From positions 1 to 64,000 of the forward strand of contig JABCZU010000006.1 of assembly GCA_013289515.1 (NCBI GenBank): a DNA stretch of 64,000 bases, given 5' to 3'. A program made the translations under genes and the position numbers. Of this stretch, positions 24,877 to 33,691 are shown one piece after another (position 1 is the first letter of the stretch; the number at the start of each line of letters is the position of its first letter). Below the pieces are notes generated by a model that was not told the DNA's origin, ran no database searches, and saw only the letters and a list, made by a program, of their open reading frames with translations. Source of the DNA: Candidatus Babelota bacterium (GTDB taxonomy: Bacteria; Babelota; Babeliae; Babelales; RVW-14).

Positions 24877-26574
24877 TTACAAAGCGGCTATCGTCTCTGT
24901 CTTAACCACAATATGTTTACCGCATGCACTAATGCCATAGCAAAGAATTTTGCCCTGATAACCAAAATCTCGCCGCTGCTTTTTATAGTCATGTGCTTTG
25001 ATTTGTTCAAGCGCCTTGTCTGCAGCCTTTGCAAGCACGGCCTGTGTTGACCGCTCTGTTTTTTTGAATTCCAAAAGGACTCCAATATCATTATGATCGC
25101 GTGGCATAAGCATAATATCATAGCGACCATCACCCGATTCACGGTTTGATTGTACGATGTATCGATAAGAAAGTTCGGCCAGCAACCCAAGAACAAACAT
25201 GTCTACACTTCGCTCCATATCGTTTTTGGGGAGGTCATGAAAGCTACACATGTTATCAATATATCCTTGTAACAGTATGGTAACGTTAAGCACGTCACCA
25301 GTAATCAGCGCTTCAAATAACTTCTTAAGCTTAGCAAAAGAGAATACTTTGCTAATCGCTTTTAGAACAAGGTCTCTATAAAGTACAACAATTTCTTTGT
25401 TTGGTAGTGCAAGCGTATAAAGGAATTTGTCATTGCGAGAAATGCGGTCGATTGCTGTAATGTATCCAGTGAACAATAAGAAACTCCACGGCTCTTGATC
25501 TTCAGTGTCAAGTTCTGGAAGTATGACTCCCTCATCTATTACTTTCTCTGTTATAGGCTTGCCTTCGAGTAAAAGCTCAAGTTCTTTTTTTGTTTCATCA
25601 CTCGCCTGAGCAATGACTTTTGCCACCAGCTCATTATCACTGGTATTGACCCAATAGGGCTTTAAGTCACCCCCCGCTTTAATACAATTCAACACTGACC
25701 AGGGATTATATATTTGCGTTTTACCAAAGGTGTAACCATTGTACCACGATCTGATGTCTTCTTGATGCTCGTGGAGGCCGTACTGAGTAATAAGCGCATT
25801 AACTTCATTATCTGTAAAACCAAACTTATCAGAATATTCCTTACTTAATACGCTGCAAACGGCCAGATTATTAAGTCCGGAAAATATTCCCTCTTTGGCT
25901 GTACGAGTAATACCAGTTAAAAAGGCACGATTTAGGGCAGAATTAGTTTTGAACACTGCTGAAAATAAATCTCGTACGAAACTTACCATATCAACATAGT
26001 AGTCATTGAGATAAGCAGCTATAATTGGTGTATCGTATTCATCAATAAGCACAATAGTTTTTTGACCGTAATGAGCCTCTAAGGCCTCGGTCATAAAAAG
26101 TAAGCTATTACAATAATCAACGCTATCGGCAGTTTTTTTAACAAGGGCGTTGTACATGTCTTGTTGATCAGCATCTAAAACATCGTAGATGGGAGCCATT
26201 GTGCGCTTTACCTCTTTCGCAAGCAGCCCAATAATTTGTTTATACGCATCATCCCAATTGCGCTTCTTAACATCTTTAAGTGTTATAGAAATGACAGGGT
26301 ATTGTCCCTGGAGGTCACGATATTTAGGATCTTTCCAGATGTTTGTTTTTTCAAAAAGGCATGCATTCGATTGCTTGGTGCGCTCAAAAAAGTATTTAAG
26401 CATAGAAAGATTCAAGGTTTTGCCAAATCGGCGAGGACGAGGAGTTAAAACAATCTCGCTGCCATCTTCCCAAAATTCTTTAATGAGCAATGTTTTATCA
26501 ACATAGACGCTTCCTTTGTCAATAAGTTTTTTATAGTCATCGACGCCGATAGGAATAGAAGGCAGCGTAGTCAT
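24877..26574 (-). CDS. AAA-ATPase-like / PD-(D/E)XK protein (DUF1703 type)
   Basis: 565 aa. The N-terminal AAA-ATPase-like domain (PF09820 type) has GVDDYKKLIDKGSVYVDKT, the P-loop-like RPRRFGKTLNLSML and Walker-B-like IVLIDEYDTPI. The C-terminal domain is a PD-(D/E)XK nuclease fold (PF08011 type) with DGRYDIMLMPRD and GVLLEFKKTE supplying the D...ExK residues. Family members occur in many copies in host-associated and gut bacteria; their role is unsettled, perhaps mobile or defence-related. GGAGAATAAC precedes the ATG. A terminator at 26589-26636 separates it from the next ATPase gene upstream, and the epimerase gene follows after 18 bp. Confidence 0.93.
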   Translation of the reverse strand: MTTLPSIPIGVDDYKKLIDKGSVYVDKTLLIKEFWEDGSEIVLTPRPRRFGKTLNLSMLKYFFERTKQSNACLFEKTNIWKDPKYRDLQGQYPVISITLKDVKKRNWDDAYKQIIGLLAKEVKRTMAPIYDVLDADQQDMYNALVKKTADSVDYCNSLLFMTEALEAHYGQKTIVLIDEYDTPIIAAYLNDYYVDMVSFVRDLFSAVFKTNSALNRAFLTGITRTAKEGIFSGLNNLAVCSVLSKEYSDKFGFTDNEVNALITQYGLHEHQEDIRSWYNGYTFGKTQIYNPWSVLNCIKAGGDLKPYWVNTSDNELVAKVIAQASDETKKELELLLEGKPITEKVIDEGVILPELDTEDQEPWSFLLFTGYITAIDRISRNDKFLYTLALPNKEIVVLYRDLVLKAISKVFSFAKLKKLFEALITGDVLNVTILLQGYIDNMCSFHDLPKNDMERSVDMFVLGLLAELSYRYIVQSNRESGDGRYDIMLMPRDHNDIGVLLEFKKTERSTQAVLAKAADKALEQIKAHDYKKQRRDFGYQGKILCYGISACGKHIVVKTETIAAL

Positions 26575-26588
26575 TGTTATTCTCCACT

Positions 26589-26636
26589 AAAAAAATGATA
26601 GGCTATGGAATGCTCGAACACCTCCATAGCCTATCA
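26589..26636 (-). terminator. Intrinsic terminator between the two ATPase genes
   Basis: Perfect 14-bp stem TGATAGGCTATGGA (26596-26609) / TCCATAGCCTATCA (26623-26636) with a 13-nt loop. On the minus strand it is followed by a run of Ts (26589-26595). It ends transcription of the 26745-28295 gene. Confidence 0.88.
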
Positions 26637-26696
26637 CACACTTAGTCTCAAAGCAAAAAACGGAAGGCGAACAAAAAGCAGTACATGGTTAGTCAT

Positions 26697-26735
26697 CACC
26701 TCCGTTTCCTTGACCCGGCGCAAACCTTTTGGCTA
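26697..26735. repeat. 39-bp direct repeat, left copy
   Basis: Identical to 28459-28497 except one base (cccgg versus cccag). Contains cctccgtttccttgaccc and gcgcaaaccttttggcta. The two copies bracket the ATPase gene 26745-28295. Confidence 0.88.
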
Positions 26736-26744
26736 GTGAAAACT

Positions 26745-28295
26745 TCACATGCCCCATAGATTAATCGTTTTGTTATCATACTGTTCTTGACGTTGATACA
26801 CCTTTTCATCCCAGGGCTTGGTTTTGTTTCTATCAAAAATTATAAGATGCCCTTCAGTTGCATTGCTTTTATCCATGTACTCGGCAGTTTGTTTAAGCCC
26901 ATCGTGCAATGCTTTTGGTCCATAGTTGATTTTTAATTCCAGGACAATGCGTTGCTGCTGGAAGGTAACAAGAATATCAACACGCTTGGTGCCCAGTGCA
27001 TATTCGCGATGAATAGTTCCACCGCCATTAACGACACGTTGCAGGAAGGCCATAAGTATTAGGTGCGGGCCAGATTCTTGGTAATTAAACTGTTCAAGCC
27101 AGATTTCGGAATTTTCTCTATAAAATTCTGTGAACTTGTGTAGTAATTTTTGCATATTCAGCGAGCCATCAGCATTCTTGTAATCTGGCGATTGTTCAAT
27201 AATTGCATATTGAAATCTACTGGATAAAACCCGCGGCAAAATTTCCTGGTAGATGGGATTGGCAATTGTCATGGTACTACGTTTGATAAGCCCTAAGTCC
27301 TCAACATATTTCTTATCATCCTCATCAGCAATAAGCATTGATGTTGAGCCGGTAATGATCGCATCGATAATCTTTCTTACGCGAGGCTCATTGAGACGAT
27401 TAATAATGACGTCAAGGTGCGTGTCCTGTCGCTGGATAAGCGTCTCTTTAGCCCGCTCAATGACGTCCTTGGTGATAGGTTGACTTCGATCCGTAACATC
27501 AACAAAACAGGCCTGGCGACCAAGCGCATTCACAAGCCATGGTTGTCCCTGTGTTAAATAAAAGGCATAATCAATCGCTTCATCAGTAAATTTTTGGCCA
27601 GTCTGGCTTGTATGCTGCAGATACAAATTGCGCACTTCTTGTGCAGAAAAATCTGCAAGCACCAGGCTCTCGGCTTTAATGTTAAATGCGCTGCCGCCAA
27701 GAATTGTTTTTCCTTCTTTGTCAGACCAAATTAGGTAATCGCGTACATCGCGCACGCCGACAAGACAGACTGCCTGAGGAAAACTCTTTGGTCGATTCAC
27801 ATAGCCAGCACGTAATTGACGCAGCACAGAAATGAGGGTGTCACCGACAAGGGAATCTATTTCATCAATAAAAAGTACAATTGGTTTATCAGTATGTTCT
27901 GACCAAAATTGCAAAAATTCGTTAAGGGCGCCACCAGAGAGCATTGGATTATTTGCTTCACGCTGTAAGTAGGCATATGCCGGATCTTCTAGGCCAAAAC
28001 ATCGGCTAATATCTGTTTTAAAACAACTTAAAATGGTGCGAAGGCCATCAATAACATTGCTTCTTGCTGCCTGGGCAGGCTCAACATTAATATACAATGC
28101 CTTATAAGTTTCTTCGGCATTGAGTTGATCAACAAATATACGTATGGCTGTTGTTTTGCCACTTTGACGCGGTGCATGCAGGATGAAATACCTTTTGTCA
28201 TTAATTAGATTGTGTACCTCATCTTCATCTAATCGATGAGGAATAAAGTAATGATCTTCTGGATTAACCGGCCCACTTGTCGTAAAATTTTTCAT
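26745..28295 (-). CDS. AAA+ ATPase with C-terminal PD-(D/E)XK-like domain
   Basis: 516 aa from the ATG at 28295. The P-loop HAPRQSGKTTA and Walker B IVLFIDEIDSL mark an AAA+ ATPase of the ORC/STAND-like type. A middle winged-helix-like region contains FYLTQGQPWLVNALGRQAC. The C-terminal end carries RVDILVTFQQQRIVLELKI, a D...ExK nuclease-like core. The frame extends 16 codons upstream, but a GGAG and GTAGG precede MKNFTTSG and this start matches the shape of the family. The gene lies between 39-bp direct repeats and next to the DUF1703 ATPase, with a terminator after it. Defence, mobility or regulatory roles are all possible; none is shown. Confidence 0.85.
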   Translation of the reverse strand: MKNFTTSGPVNPEDHYFIPHRLDEDEVHNLINDKRYFILHAPRQSGKTTAIRIFVDQLNAEETYKALYINVEPAQAARSNVIDGLRTILSCFKTDISRCFGLEDPAYAYLQREANNPMLSGGALNEFLQFWSEHTDKPIVLFIDEIDSLVGDTLISVLRQLRAGYVNRPKSFPQAVCLVGVRDVRDYLIWSDKEGKTILGGSAFNIKAESLVLADFSAQEVRNLYLQHTSQTGQKFTDEAIDYAFYLTQGQPWLVNALGRQACFVDVTDRSQPITKDVIERAKETLIQRQDTHLDVIINRLNEPRVRKIIDAIITGSTSMLIADEDDKKYVEDLGLIKRSTMTIANPIYQEILPRVLSSRFQYAIIEQSPDYKNADGSLNMQKLLHKFTEFYRENSEIWLEQFNYQESGPHLILMAFLQRVVNGGGTIHREYALGTKRVDILVTFQQQRIVLELKINYGPKALHDGLKQTAEYMDKSNATEGHLIIFDRNKTKPWDEKVYQRQEQYDNKTINLWGM

Positions 28296-28458
28296 CCTAC
28301 AGCGCTCTCCGCTTAAATTTTTTATAGACTTTGCTGTAGCCACAAGGCTCTACATTGTTACTGAATTTGTAGTATAGCAGATTTTATTGTTGTGCCCTAG
28401 ATCCGGGCAGAGCGGGGCAAAAAAAGAGGGCAGTAACCTCTTGCATGGCGAGCGCCAC

Positions 28459-28497
28459 CACCTCCGTTTCCTTGACCCAGCGCAAACCTTTTGGCTA
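28459..28497. repeat. 39-bp direct repeat, right copy
   Basis: Second copy of 26697-26735 (38 of 39 identical), ending just within the putative promoter of the first fucosyltransferase gene. A weaker match, tttccttgac...tacagt, lies at 29757-29792. Confidence 0.85.
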
Positions 28498-28501
28498 CAG
28501 T
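28472..28501 (+). promoter_or_regulatory. Possible promoter of the first fucosyltransferase gene
   Basis: -35 TTGACC (28472-28477), 18-bp spacer, -10 TACAGT (28496-28501), 44 bp before the ATG at 28546. It overlaps the 39-bp repeat; the same TTGACx-18-TACAGT layout recurs before the FkbM gene (29763-29792). Confidence 0.45.
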
Positions 28502-28545
28502 TTTATACAGGATTTGTCATCATAAGCCATACCCTGGGAGGCCCA

Positions 28546-29733
28546 ATGCCCAACATCAAAAAAATATTCTACGTCGTCCTGCATTGTGCTGCCTACCTCT
28601 TTGCTTCTCATGCCAGCCTCCTGGCAGGATGGCGGTCAAAAAACCCTTACTCTATCGTATTACACGCCCGTAAAGATTGCGGGATGTTTAGCATCTTTGA
28701 TGATGTCCTGGATATGCTCAAGCGCTATGAGCGGGGACACTACAAAGGCGTCGAAATAGATTTTAAGCAGACGGGGGCATATTATGATCCTGATTATGGC
28801 AACAACTGGTGGAGCTACTATTGCGAGCCCATCAGCCTGGGCCAAAAAGTAGATCCGCACATAATCCTGGGAGGCAATCCATACTATATTCGCTGGTCAA
28901 AGGGAGAAAAGTATCGTAATCAAGCGTTTAGGCTGATTCAAAAATACATGCGCATAAAACCTCATATCCTGGAAAAGATCGATGCGTTAACCAAGGACTT
29001 TAACAATCATTGTGTACTTACCGTTCACTACCGAGGCACCGACAAAATTGCTGAGGCGCCGCGTATTGAGTATGAGGTATTTTTGCAGGCAATCCAGCAG
29101 GCTATAAAAACGTTTGGTCAGCAAAGCTATAGAATGTATGTGGCGACTGATGAGCAAGCTTTTTTAGACTATATCATCGCACACTTTGGCCAGCACGTGC
29201 TGTACAATAAGGATGCCTTCCGCTCAGATAACAACACGCAGGCGGTGCACCTCAACCCATTTTATAACCGTTATAAATGCGGCGAAGATGCGCTGATTGA
29301 TGCCCTTGTGCTTTCGCGCGGTAATTATTTAATTAAATCGTGTTCAAATTTGAGTCGATGGTCGACATTTTTTAATCCAAAACTTCCCTTTATCCAGCTT
29401 TCTCTGCCAAAAAACTCGTATGCTACCTGCTCACTCTTTGGTCAATTGGGCAACCAGCTTTTTGAAATAGCAGCCACGCTAGCTCCACCACTTCCCAGGC
29501 CGACTAAATCCAGCTTTTCCTGGTGGGCTGCCTATCTTAACAAAAATCCTGGCAAGGTGGTCATAGCCCCCTCACACTTTCAGCTTCCTATCTCACGGAC
29601 AACCGGGGTACGTGCGACGTTGCCTGACTGGTCGATCATAGATATTGATTACAAAAAATCCCATGAGTCGTATCCAAAGGATATGTATGCTTATGATGCA
29701 TCTTCAATGTCACTTGATACGCAGAATGTGTGA
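28546..29733 (+). CDS. NodZ/O-FucT-like fucosyltransferase with GT11 remnant
   Basis: 395 aa. The signal-peptide-like start MPNIKKIFYVVLHCAAYLF is followed by a GT23/NodZ-like domain (about 30-290) with the nucleotide-sugar motif VHYRGTDK, ATDEQAFLDYI, and CGEDALIDALVLSRGNYLIKSCSNLSRW. The last ~100 residues match the two ends of a GT11 alpha-1,2-fucosyltransferase joined together: GQLGNQLFEIAATLA (N-terminal GT11 motif) and, soon after, SFSWWAAYLNKNPGKVVIAP (C-terminal motif), with the middle missing. So a collapsed GT11 gene is fused behind an intact transferase. GGGAGG precedes the ATG at 28546; the frame extends 53 codons upstream through repeat DNA and is not used. Paralogues lie at 38680 and 48696. 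Fucose as donor is inferred from family and from gmd/fcl nearby. Confidence 0.8.
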   Translation: MPNIKKIFYVVLHCAAYLFASHASLLAGWRSKNPYSIVLHARKDCGMFSIFDDVLDMLKRYERGHYKGVEIDFKQTGAYYDPDYGNNWWSYYCEPISLGQKVDPHIILGGNPYYIRWSKGEKYRNQAFRLIQKYMRIKPHILEKIDALTKDFNNHCVLTVHYRGTDKIAEAPRIEYEVFLQAIQQAIKTFGQQSYRMYVATDEQAFLDYIIAHFGQHVLYNKDAFRSDNNTQAVHLNPFYNRYKCGEDALIDALVLSRGNYLIKSCSNLSRWSTFFNPKLPFIQLSLPKNSYATCSLFGQLGNQLFEIAATLAPPLPRPTKSSFSWWAAYLNKNPGKVVIAPSHFQLPISRTTGVRATLPDWSIIDIDYKKSHESYPKDMYAYDASSMSLDTQNV

Positions 29734-29762
29734 TGGGGGGTTGAGAGATAGGTTGGATTTCC

Positions 29763-29792
29763 TTGACGCTACAAAAACGTTTTAGTTACAGT
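29763..29792 (+). promoter_or_regulatory. Possible promoter of the first FkbM gene
   Basis: -35 TTGACG (29763-29768), 18-bp spacer, -10 TACAGT (29787-29792), 70 bp upstream of the GTG at 29863. Similar in sequence to the repeat-associated promoter at 28472-28501. Confidence 0.45.
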
Positions 29793-29862
29793 GGTACGTA
29801 GATAAATTTTTTCAGGAAAATACAGAACGTTATTAAAACTTATTAATCTAAAGGGGATACTC

Positions 29863-30585
29863 GTGACATCTAAAGGAATTATTTTTTGTTGTGTAACAAT
29901 TTTTCTTAATGCGCATGCGGTCCAATACCACCAGCCCTATGCACCGTATTATAGCCAAATTGGTCAAGATAAATATTTAAATGAACAGCTATTTCATAAC
30001 AAAAAACATGGTGTCTTCGTTGACATAGGGGCACATGATGGGATTAGCTACAGCAATAGCTATTATTTTGAAAAAAAACTTGGTTGGAAAGGGATTTGTG
30101 TAGAACCGCATCCGGACAGATATAAAGAGTTGGTTAAAAATAGAAAGGCAGCATGCGTTCAGGCCTGTATTGCTAATGCTAATGGTAAAGCAAGATTTTG
30201 CAAGATAACTGGACCCCTTGAAATGCTTAGTGGATTGATTGATGAGTATGATCCCCGCCATCTGATAAGAATTGACCAAGACCTGAGTACACATGGGGGG
30301 AGCAAGCAAATAATATCGGTAGACGTGTTTACGCTTAAATTTGTTCTTGATAAATATAAAATAAAAAAAATAGATTTTATGAGTGTTGATACCGAGGGTA
30401 GTGAATTTCCCATCTTGCAGTCCATTGATTTGAATAAGATCTATATTGGCGTCATTGTTGTTGAAAATAATTACCAGGACAATAAGGTTAAAAATTATTT
30501 ACTTAGTAAGGGCTATGAGCTCATTAAAAAAATAGAATATGATGATGTATATAAAAAAAAGAATTATAATCCCCGCCAAAAATAA
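29863..30585 (+). CDS. FkbM-family methyltransferase, exported
   Basis: 240 aa S-adenosylmethionine-dependent O-methyltransferase. Signal peptide about 1-20 (cut AHA-VQ), then SQIGQDKYLNE, the SAM motif GVFVDIGAHDGISYSNSYYFE, CVEPHPDRYKEL and the FkbM signature KIDFMSVDTEGSEFPIL. The start is GTG, with AAGGGG 7 nt upstream. FkbM enzymes typically methylate sugar hydroxyls; in rhizobia a related protein (NoeI) methylates the fucose of Nod factor. An exported form would need SAM outside the cytosol, which is odd and would favour delivery into a host compartment. A second FkbM gene lies at 49612. Confidence 0.88.
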   Translation: MTSKGIIFCCVTIFLNAHAVQYHQPYAPYYSQIGQDKYLNEQLFHNKKHGVFVDIGAHDGISYSNSYYFEKKLGWKGICVEPHPDRYKELVKNRKAACVQACIANANGKARFCKITGPLEMLSGLIDEYDPRHLIRIDQDLSTHGGSKQIISVDVFTLKFVLDKYKIKKIDFMSVDTEGSEFPILQSIDLNKIYIGVIVVENNYQDNKVKNYLLSKGYELIKKIEYDDVYKKKNYNPRQK

Positions 30586-30661
30586 GGATTGGTCATATTT
30601 TTGAGGGCTAACGCCAAAAGGTGTCTATTCTATGACGTGTGCACATTCAATGTGAGATGGC

Positions 30662-31345
30662 TTAGCATTTGGCCTTTGTCGGCCTGCAAGCCGATGTGTT
30701 TGTATTGTAATTATAAAAATAATAGGGCTCATTGATTAGTTCTTGTTTTTGAAGCAAGCCTGATTTTACGATCGCTAGGCACCATGCCACGTCCTCCCCA
30801 TGCCGTATTTCTGGAAATAAAAAACGTATAGCAATGCTACGCTTTATGGGATTAAGATGATTTGGCGGACGATAATAGATACCATCTTTTTCAAACCACG
30901 TTTTATATGCTAATGAATGTATAAATTTTTTTGGATTCTTTCCGTTAACGGTCACTATGCCTGTTAAACTTACACAATCAGGCTTTTTCTGTAATTTTTC
31001 ATAAATCATTTTGATGTAGTTGGGGTGTATATCGTCATCATCATCGATGTAACAGGTATATTCGCCCTTGCTTTGATTTAATAGAAGATTTCTTTTACAA
31101 CCAACAGTCATTTCACGATTATCTGAATGAGACAAGACTTCAATCTTGTTATCAAGCATGTTTTCTTTTATTTGGGCTTGCAATGTATTATAAAGTTTAT
31201 TAAAGGAATCTTTCCTCTCTTCCAGGGTGCAAATTAATATGCTCCAAATCTTGGTTGTTGTTTGAAGACGAGGTTTTGCCTGTGTTTGGGGCATAAGTAT
31301 TGCCATAATCAATGATATAATCAGTGGACTGATAGCTAATAGCAT
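30662..31345 (-). CDS. Glycosyltransferase family 2-like protein, exported
   Basis: 227 aa GT-A-fold glycosyltransferase. The signal peptide (about 1-23, cut TQA-KP) is followed by IWSILICTLEERKDSF, GCKRNLLLNQSKGEYTCYIDDDDDIHPNYI (the aspartates are the metal/nucleotide-sugar DXD site) and HGEDVAWCLAIVKSG, where the ED pair is the usual catalytic base. Short for a GT2 enzyme but with all core motifs. It is the only minus-strand gene between two plus-strand operons. Donor and acceptor sugars are unknown. Confidence 0.82.
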   Translation of the reverse strand: MLLAISPLIISLIMAILMPQTQAKPRLQTTTKIWSILICTLEERKDSFNKLYNTLQAQIKENMLDNKIEVLSHSDNREMTVGCKRNLLLNQSKGEYTCYIDDDDDIHPNYIKMIYEKLQKKPDCVSLTGIVTVNGKNPKKFIHSLAYKTWFEKDGIYYRPPNHLNPIKRSIAIRFLFPEIRHGEDVAWCLAIVKSGLLQKQELINEPYYFYNYNTNTSACRPTKAKC

Positions 31346-31572
31346 ATAACTGCCTCTTCTAGAAAATGAAAAATTGTTTCTTGAAATACCCTAAGGAAAC
31401 TCTAAGCGAACCAATTTTTTGTTGTCAAGATAATCACCAATCTATTGGATTTCCATCTTATCGGATCCTTTTCTTAATTCTCAAAATTGGATTTGTTGCC
31501 AATCGTTCTTTGTTTTTATTAACGTAAGATTAAATTAAAATTAGTTAAGCTATAAGGGCAAAGGGGTTTTTT

Positions 31573-32544
31573 ATGTTTTTTTCTAGAAATCGATCGCTTA
31601 AGTTCATTGCTGTTCTTTTTAGTATTAGTTTTATATATCTAAGCAACTCAGTGAGTGCTTTCAGTCGCAATCCGATTCCGTTACCCACTAAAGCAAAAAA
31701 AATCATAAAAAAGAAAAAGCCGTCTGCTGTAAACAGACCGCGTGTCTCGATTATAACCTCTATATTTAAAGGGGACGAATTTATCAAGGGTTTTTTAGCC
31801 GATATTGTACAGCAATCAATTTTTAAGCACTGTGAGCTTATTTTGATAAACGCAAATTCACCTGGAAAAGAAGAATCTATTATTAAACAATATGTGCCTC
31901 GATATCCTAATATTAGATATATAAAACTTGGAAAAGATCCTGGCTTATATGGCGTCTGGAACGTAGGCATAAAAATGGCGTTGTCAGATTTCATTACAAA
32001 TGCCAATCTTGATGATCGAAGAAATCCACGTTCTCTTGAGATCGAGGCAAAGGCTCTTGAACAAAATCCGTCAGTAGATCTTGTTTATGGAGATTTTTTA
32101 TGTACAAAGCGCGCAAATGAAACATTTAAGCATCATACCGCTAAGACAATTGTAAAACATCCTGACTTTCAATTGTGTTACATGAGCAGCTGTTTACCCG
32201 GTCCTCAGCCAATGTGGCGCAAATCAATGCATACAAAATATGGTTTATTTGATGAAAAATTTCTTTCTTGCGGTGATTGGGAAATGTGGTGCCGGGCGGT
32301 GAGCAAGGGTTCTCGTTTTAAGAAAATCCCCAATTTTGTTACAGGCCTTTATTATTATAATCCAGCCGGACTCTCTACTGACGAGGCAAAATTGGAGATA
32401 CGTACAATGGAATATAATTTAATTGTTAAAACCTATCGTTATCTATGGGCAAAGCCACAACAGCCAACGAAAGGTATTGCTTCTGAGGGCTATTCTTACC
32501 ATGAAATATTGCATCATAGATACTTTGCCATTCCTCTTGACTAG
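31573..32544 (+). CDS. Glycosyltransferase family 2, exported
   Basis: 323 aa. Signal peptide about 1-29 (cut VSA-FS), then a basic linker and a GT-A domain: PRVSIITSIFKGDEFI, ELILINANSPGKEE, SDFITNANLDDRRNPRSLE (NLDD replaces the usual DXD), and CGDWEMWCRAVSKGS with the catalytic acidic pair. AAAGGGG lies upstream of the ATG. It begins a plus-strand series of six genes running to 38676 (this enzyme, sulfotransferase, PAPS synthetase, GT2, GT4, unassigned GT). It probably adds one sugar of the glycan. Confidence 0.85.
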   Translation: MFFSRNRSLKFIAVLFSISFIYLSNSVSAFSRNPIPLPTKAKKIIKKKKPSAVNRPRVSIITSIFKGDEFIKGFLADIVQQSIFKHCELILINANSPGKEESIIKQYVPRYPNIRYIKLGKDPGLYGVWNVGIKMALSDFITNANLDDRRNPRSLEIEAKALEQNPSVDLVYGDFLCTKRANETFKHHTAKTIVKHPDFQLCYMSSCLPGPQPMWRKSMHTKYGLFDEKFLSCGDWEMWCRAVSKGSRFKKIPNFVTGLYYYNPAGLSTDEAKLEIRTMEYNLIVKTYRYLWAKPQQPTKGIASEGYSYHEILHHRYFAIPLD

Positions 32545-32644
32545 ATCTTCTAATGAACTATTTTTCGTACTTGCAATTAGTATAAAACACTTCTAATATT
32601 GAATGCGGGAGTTAGAGTAACTAGTAAGAAGAAAGTGTATTCTT

Positions 32645-33652
32645 ATGTCTATAAAAACAGTTGCCAAATGGGTGTGTGTTGTAACAATATTTTTGTCTGC
32701 CGGTGATCTTTTAGCGGGTAGAAAAAAGAATATATGTGCTCTCGCAACCATCCCTCAGAAAAAAACTATCAAATCATCCCTCGATCAAGAGAACAATGTC
32801 GTATGTTTTACTATGCCTAAGGGCGGAACCCATCTACTTATCAAATGTCTGACATTATTTGAGCAGCCAGGGCTGTCAATTCCTTATACTGGTCGAAAAA
32901 ATAACTTTAAGCCGGGGCCATCCCTTCAGGCTTATTATGATAAAGTTAACCGTTTTGATCCGCCGCGTCATTTTAAAGGTCGTTTTCACACCCCAACATT
33001 TGGCCCTTTGCCGGATGGCCTACTATCTCAGATGAAAGTTAGCACGAAGAATCGATTGTTTTATTCTCACTGGCCGTATACCAAAGAAACTGAACGCTTT
33101 TTATCTCCTAAAACAACAGGTAGCTTTTTTATCATTCGTGATCCTAGAGATATGATAATATCCATGGCTCATATGGTTAAAGATGGCTATTATCCAAATC
33201 AACACGCCAACGTGGAAGATTTGATTTATGATTTCATTGACGGTCGTCAAAAACACTTTATTAAATGGGGTGTTGAGGTCCATGATACCTACCCACTTTT
33301 GTGGGAATCAGGTGTTGTAGGGTTTTATAACCTCTATCTTCCCTGGATGAAGGCACAAAAAATTTATACGGTACGCTTTGAAGCCTTAGTTGGCAGCAAG
33401 GGTGGCGGATCGGATGATGTGCAGTATCAGGAAATTGATAATATTGCTCGACATATTAAACTCACTCTGCCCAAGGCTGCTATTAAAAAAGTTCAAGAAC
33501 AATTATTTGGTGATAGTTTTACATTTAGAGAGGGACAGATAGGCGGTTGGAAAAAAACTTTCACGCCAGAAATGAAGCAAGCATTCAAAAAGGCACCAGG
33601 AGCCATAGAGTTGCTCATTAAGTTGGGCTATGAAAAGGATGGCAACTGGTAA
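32645..33652 (+). CDS. PAPS-dependent sulfotransferase, exported
   Basis: 335 aa. Signal peptide about 1-24 (cut LLA-GR). The sulfotransferase fold is clear: 5'-phosphosulfate loop PKGGTHLL (58-65), a histidine in YSHWPY (H142) at the position of the catalytic base in cytosolic sulfotransferases, the 3'-phosphate motif RDPRDMIIS (165-173), and FREGQIGGWKKTFT near the end, which matches the conserved GxxGxWK region. It transfers sulfate from PAPS to a hydroxyl or amine, here presumably on a sugar. The PAPS synthetase gene starts 39 bp later, a direct pairing of donor synthesis and use. Both carry signal peptides. Confidence 0.92.
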   Translation: MSIKTVAKWVCVVTIFLSAGDLLAGRKKNICALATIPQKKTIKSSLDQENNVVCFTMPKGGTHLLIKCLTLFEQPGLSIPYTGRKNNFKPGPSLQAYYDKVNRFDPPRHFKGRFHTPTFGPLPDGLLSQMKVSTKNRLFYSHWPYTKETERFLSPKTTGSFFIIRDPRDMIISMAHMVKDGYYPNQHANVEDLIYDFIDGRQKHFIKWGVEVHDTYPLLWESGVVGFYNLYLPWMKAQKIYTVRFEALVGSKGGGSDDVQYQEIDNIARHIKLTLPKAAIKKVQEQLFGDSFTFREGQIGGWKKTFTPEMKQAFKKAPGAIELLIKLGYEKDGNW

Positions 33653-33691
33653 GATAAACCACAAAAAAAGAGAGATGAGGAGAATATTGTG

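Noticed and set aside
26697-26735. 39-bp repeat considered as a known riboswitch or RNA element
   Set aside because: I compared it by eye with common riboswitch cores and found no match; recorded only as a repeat.
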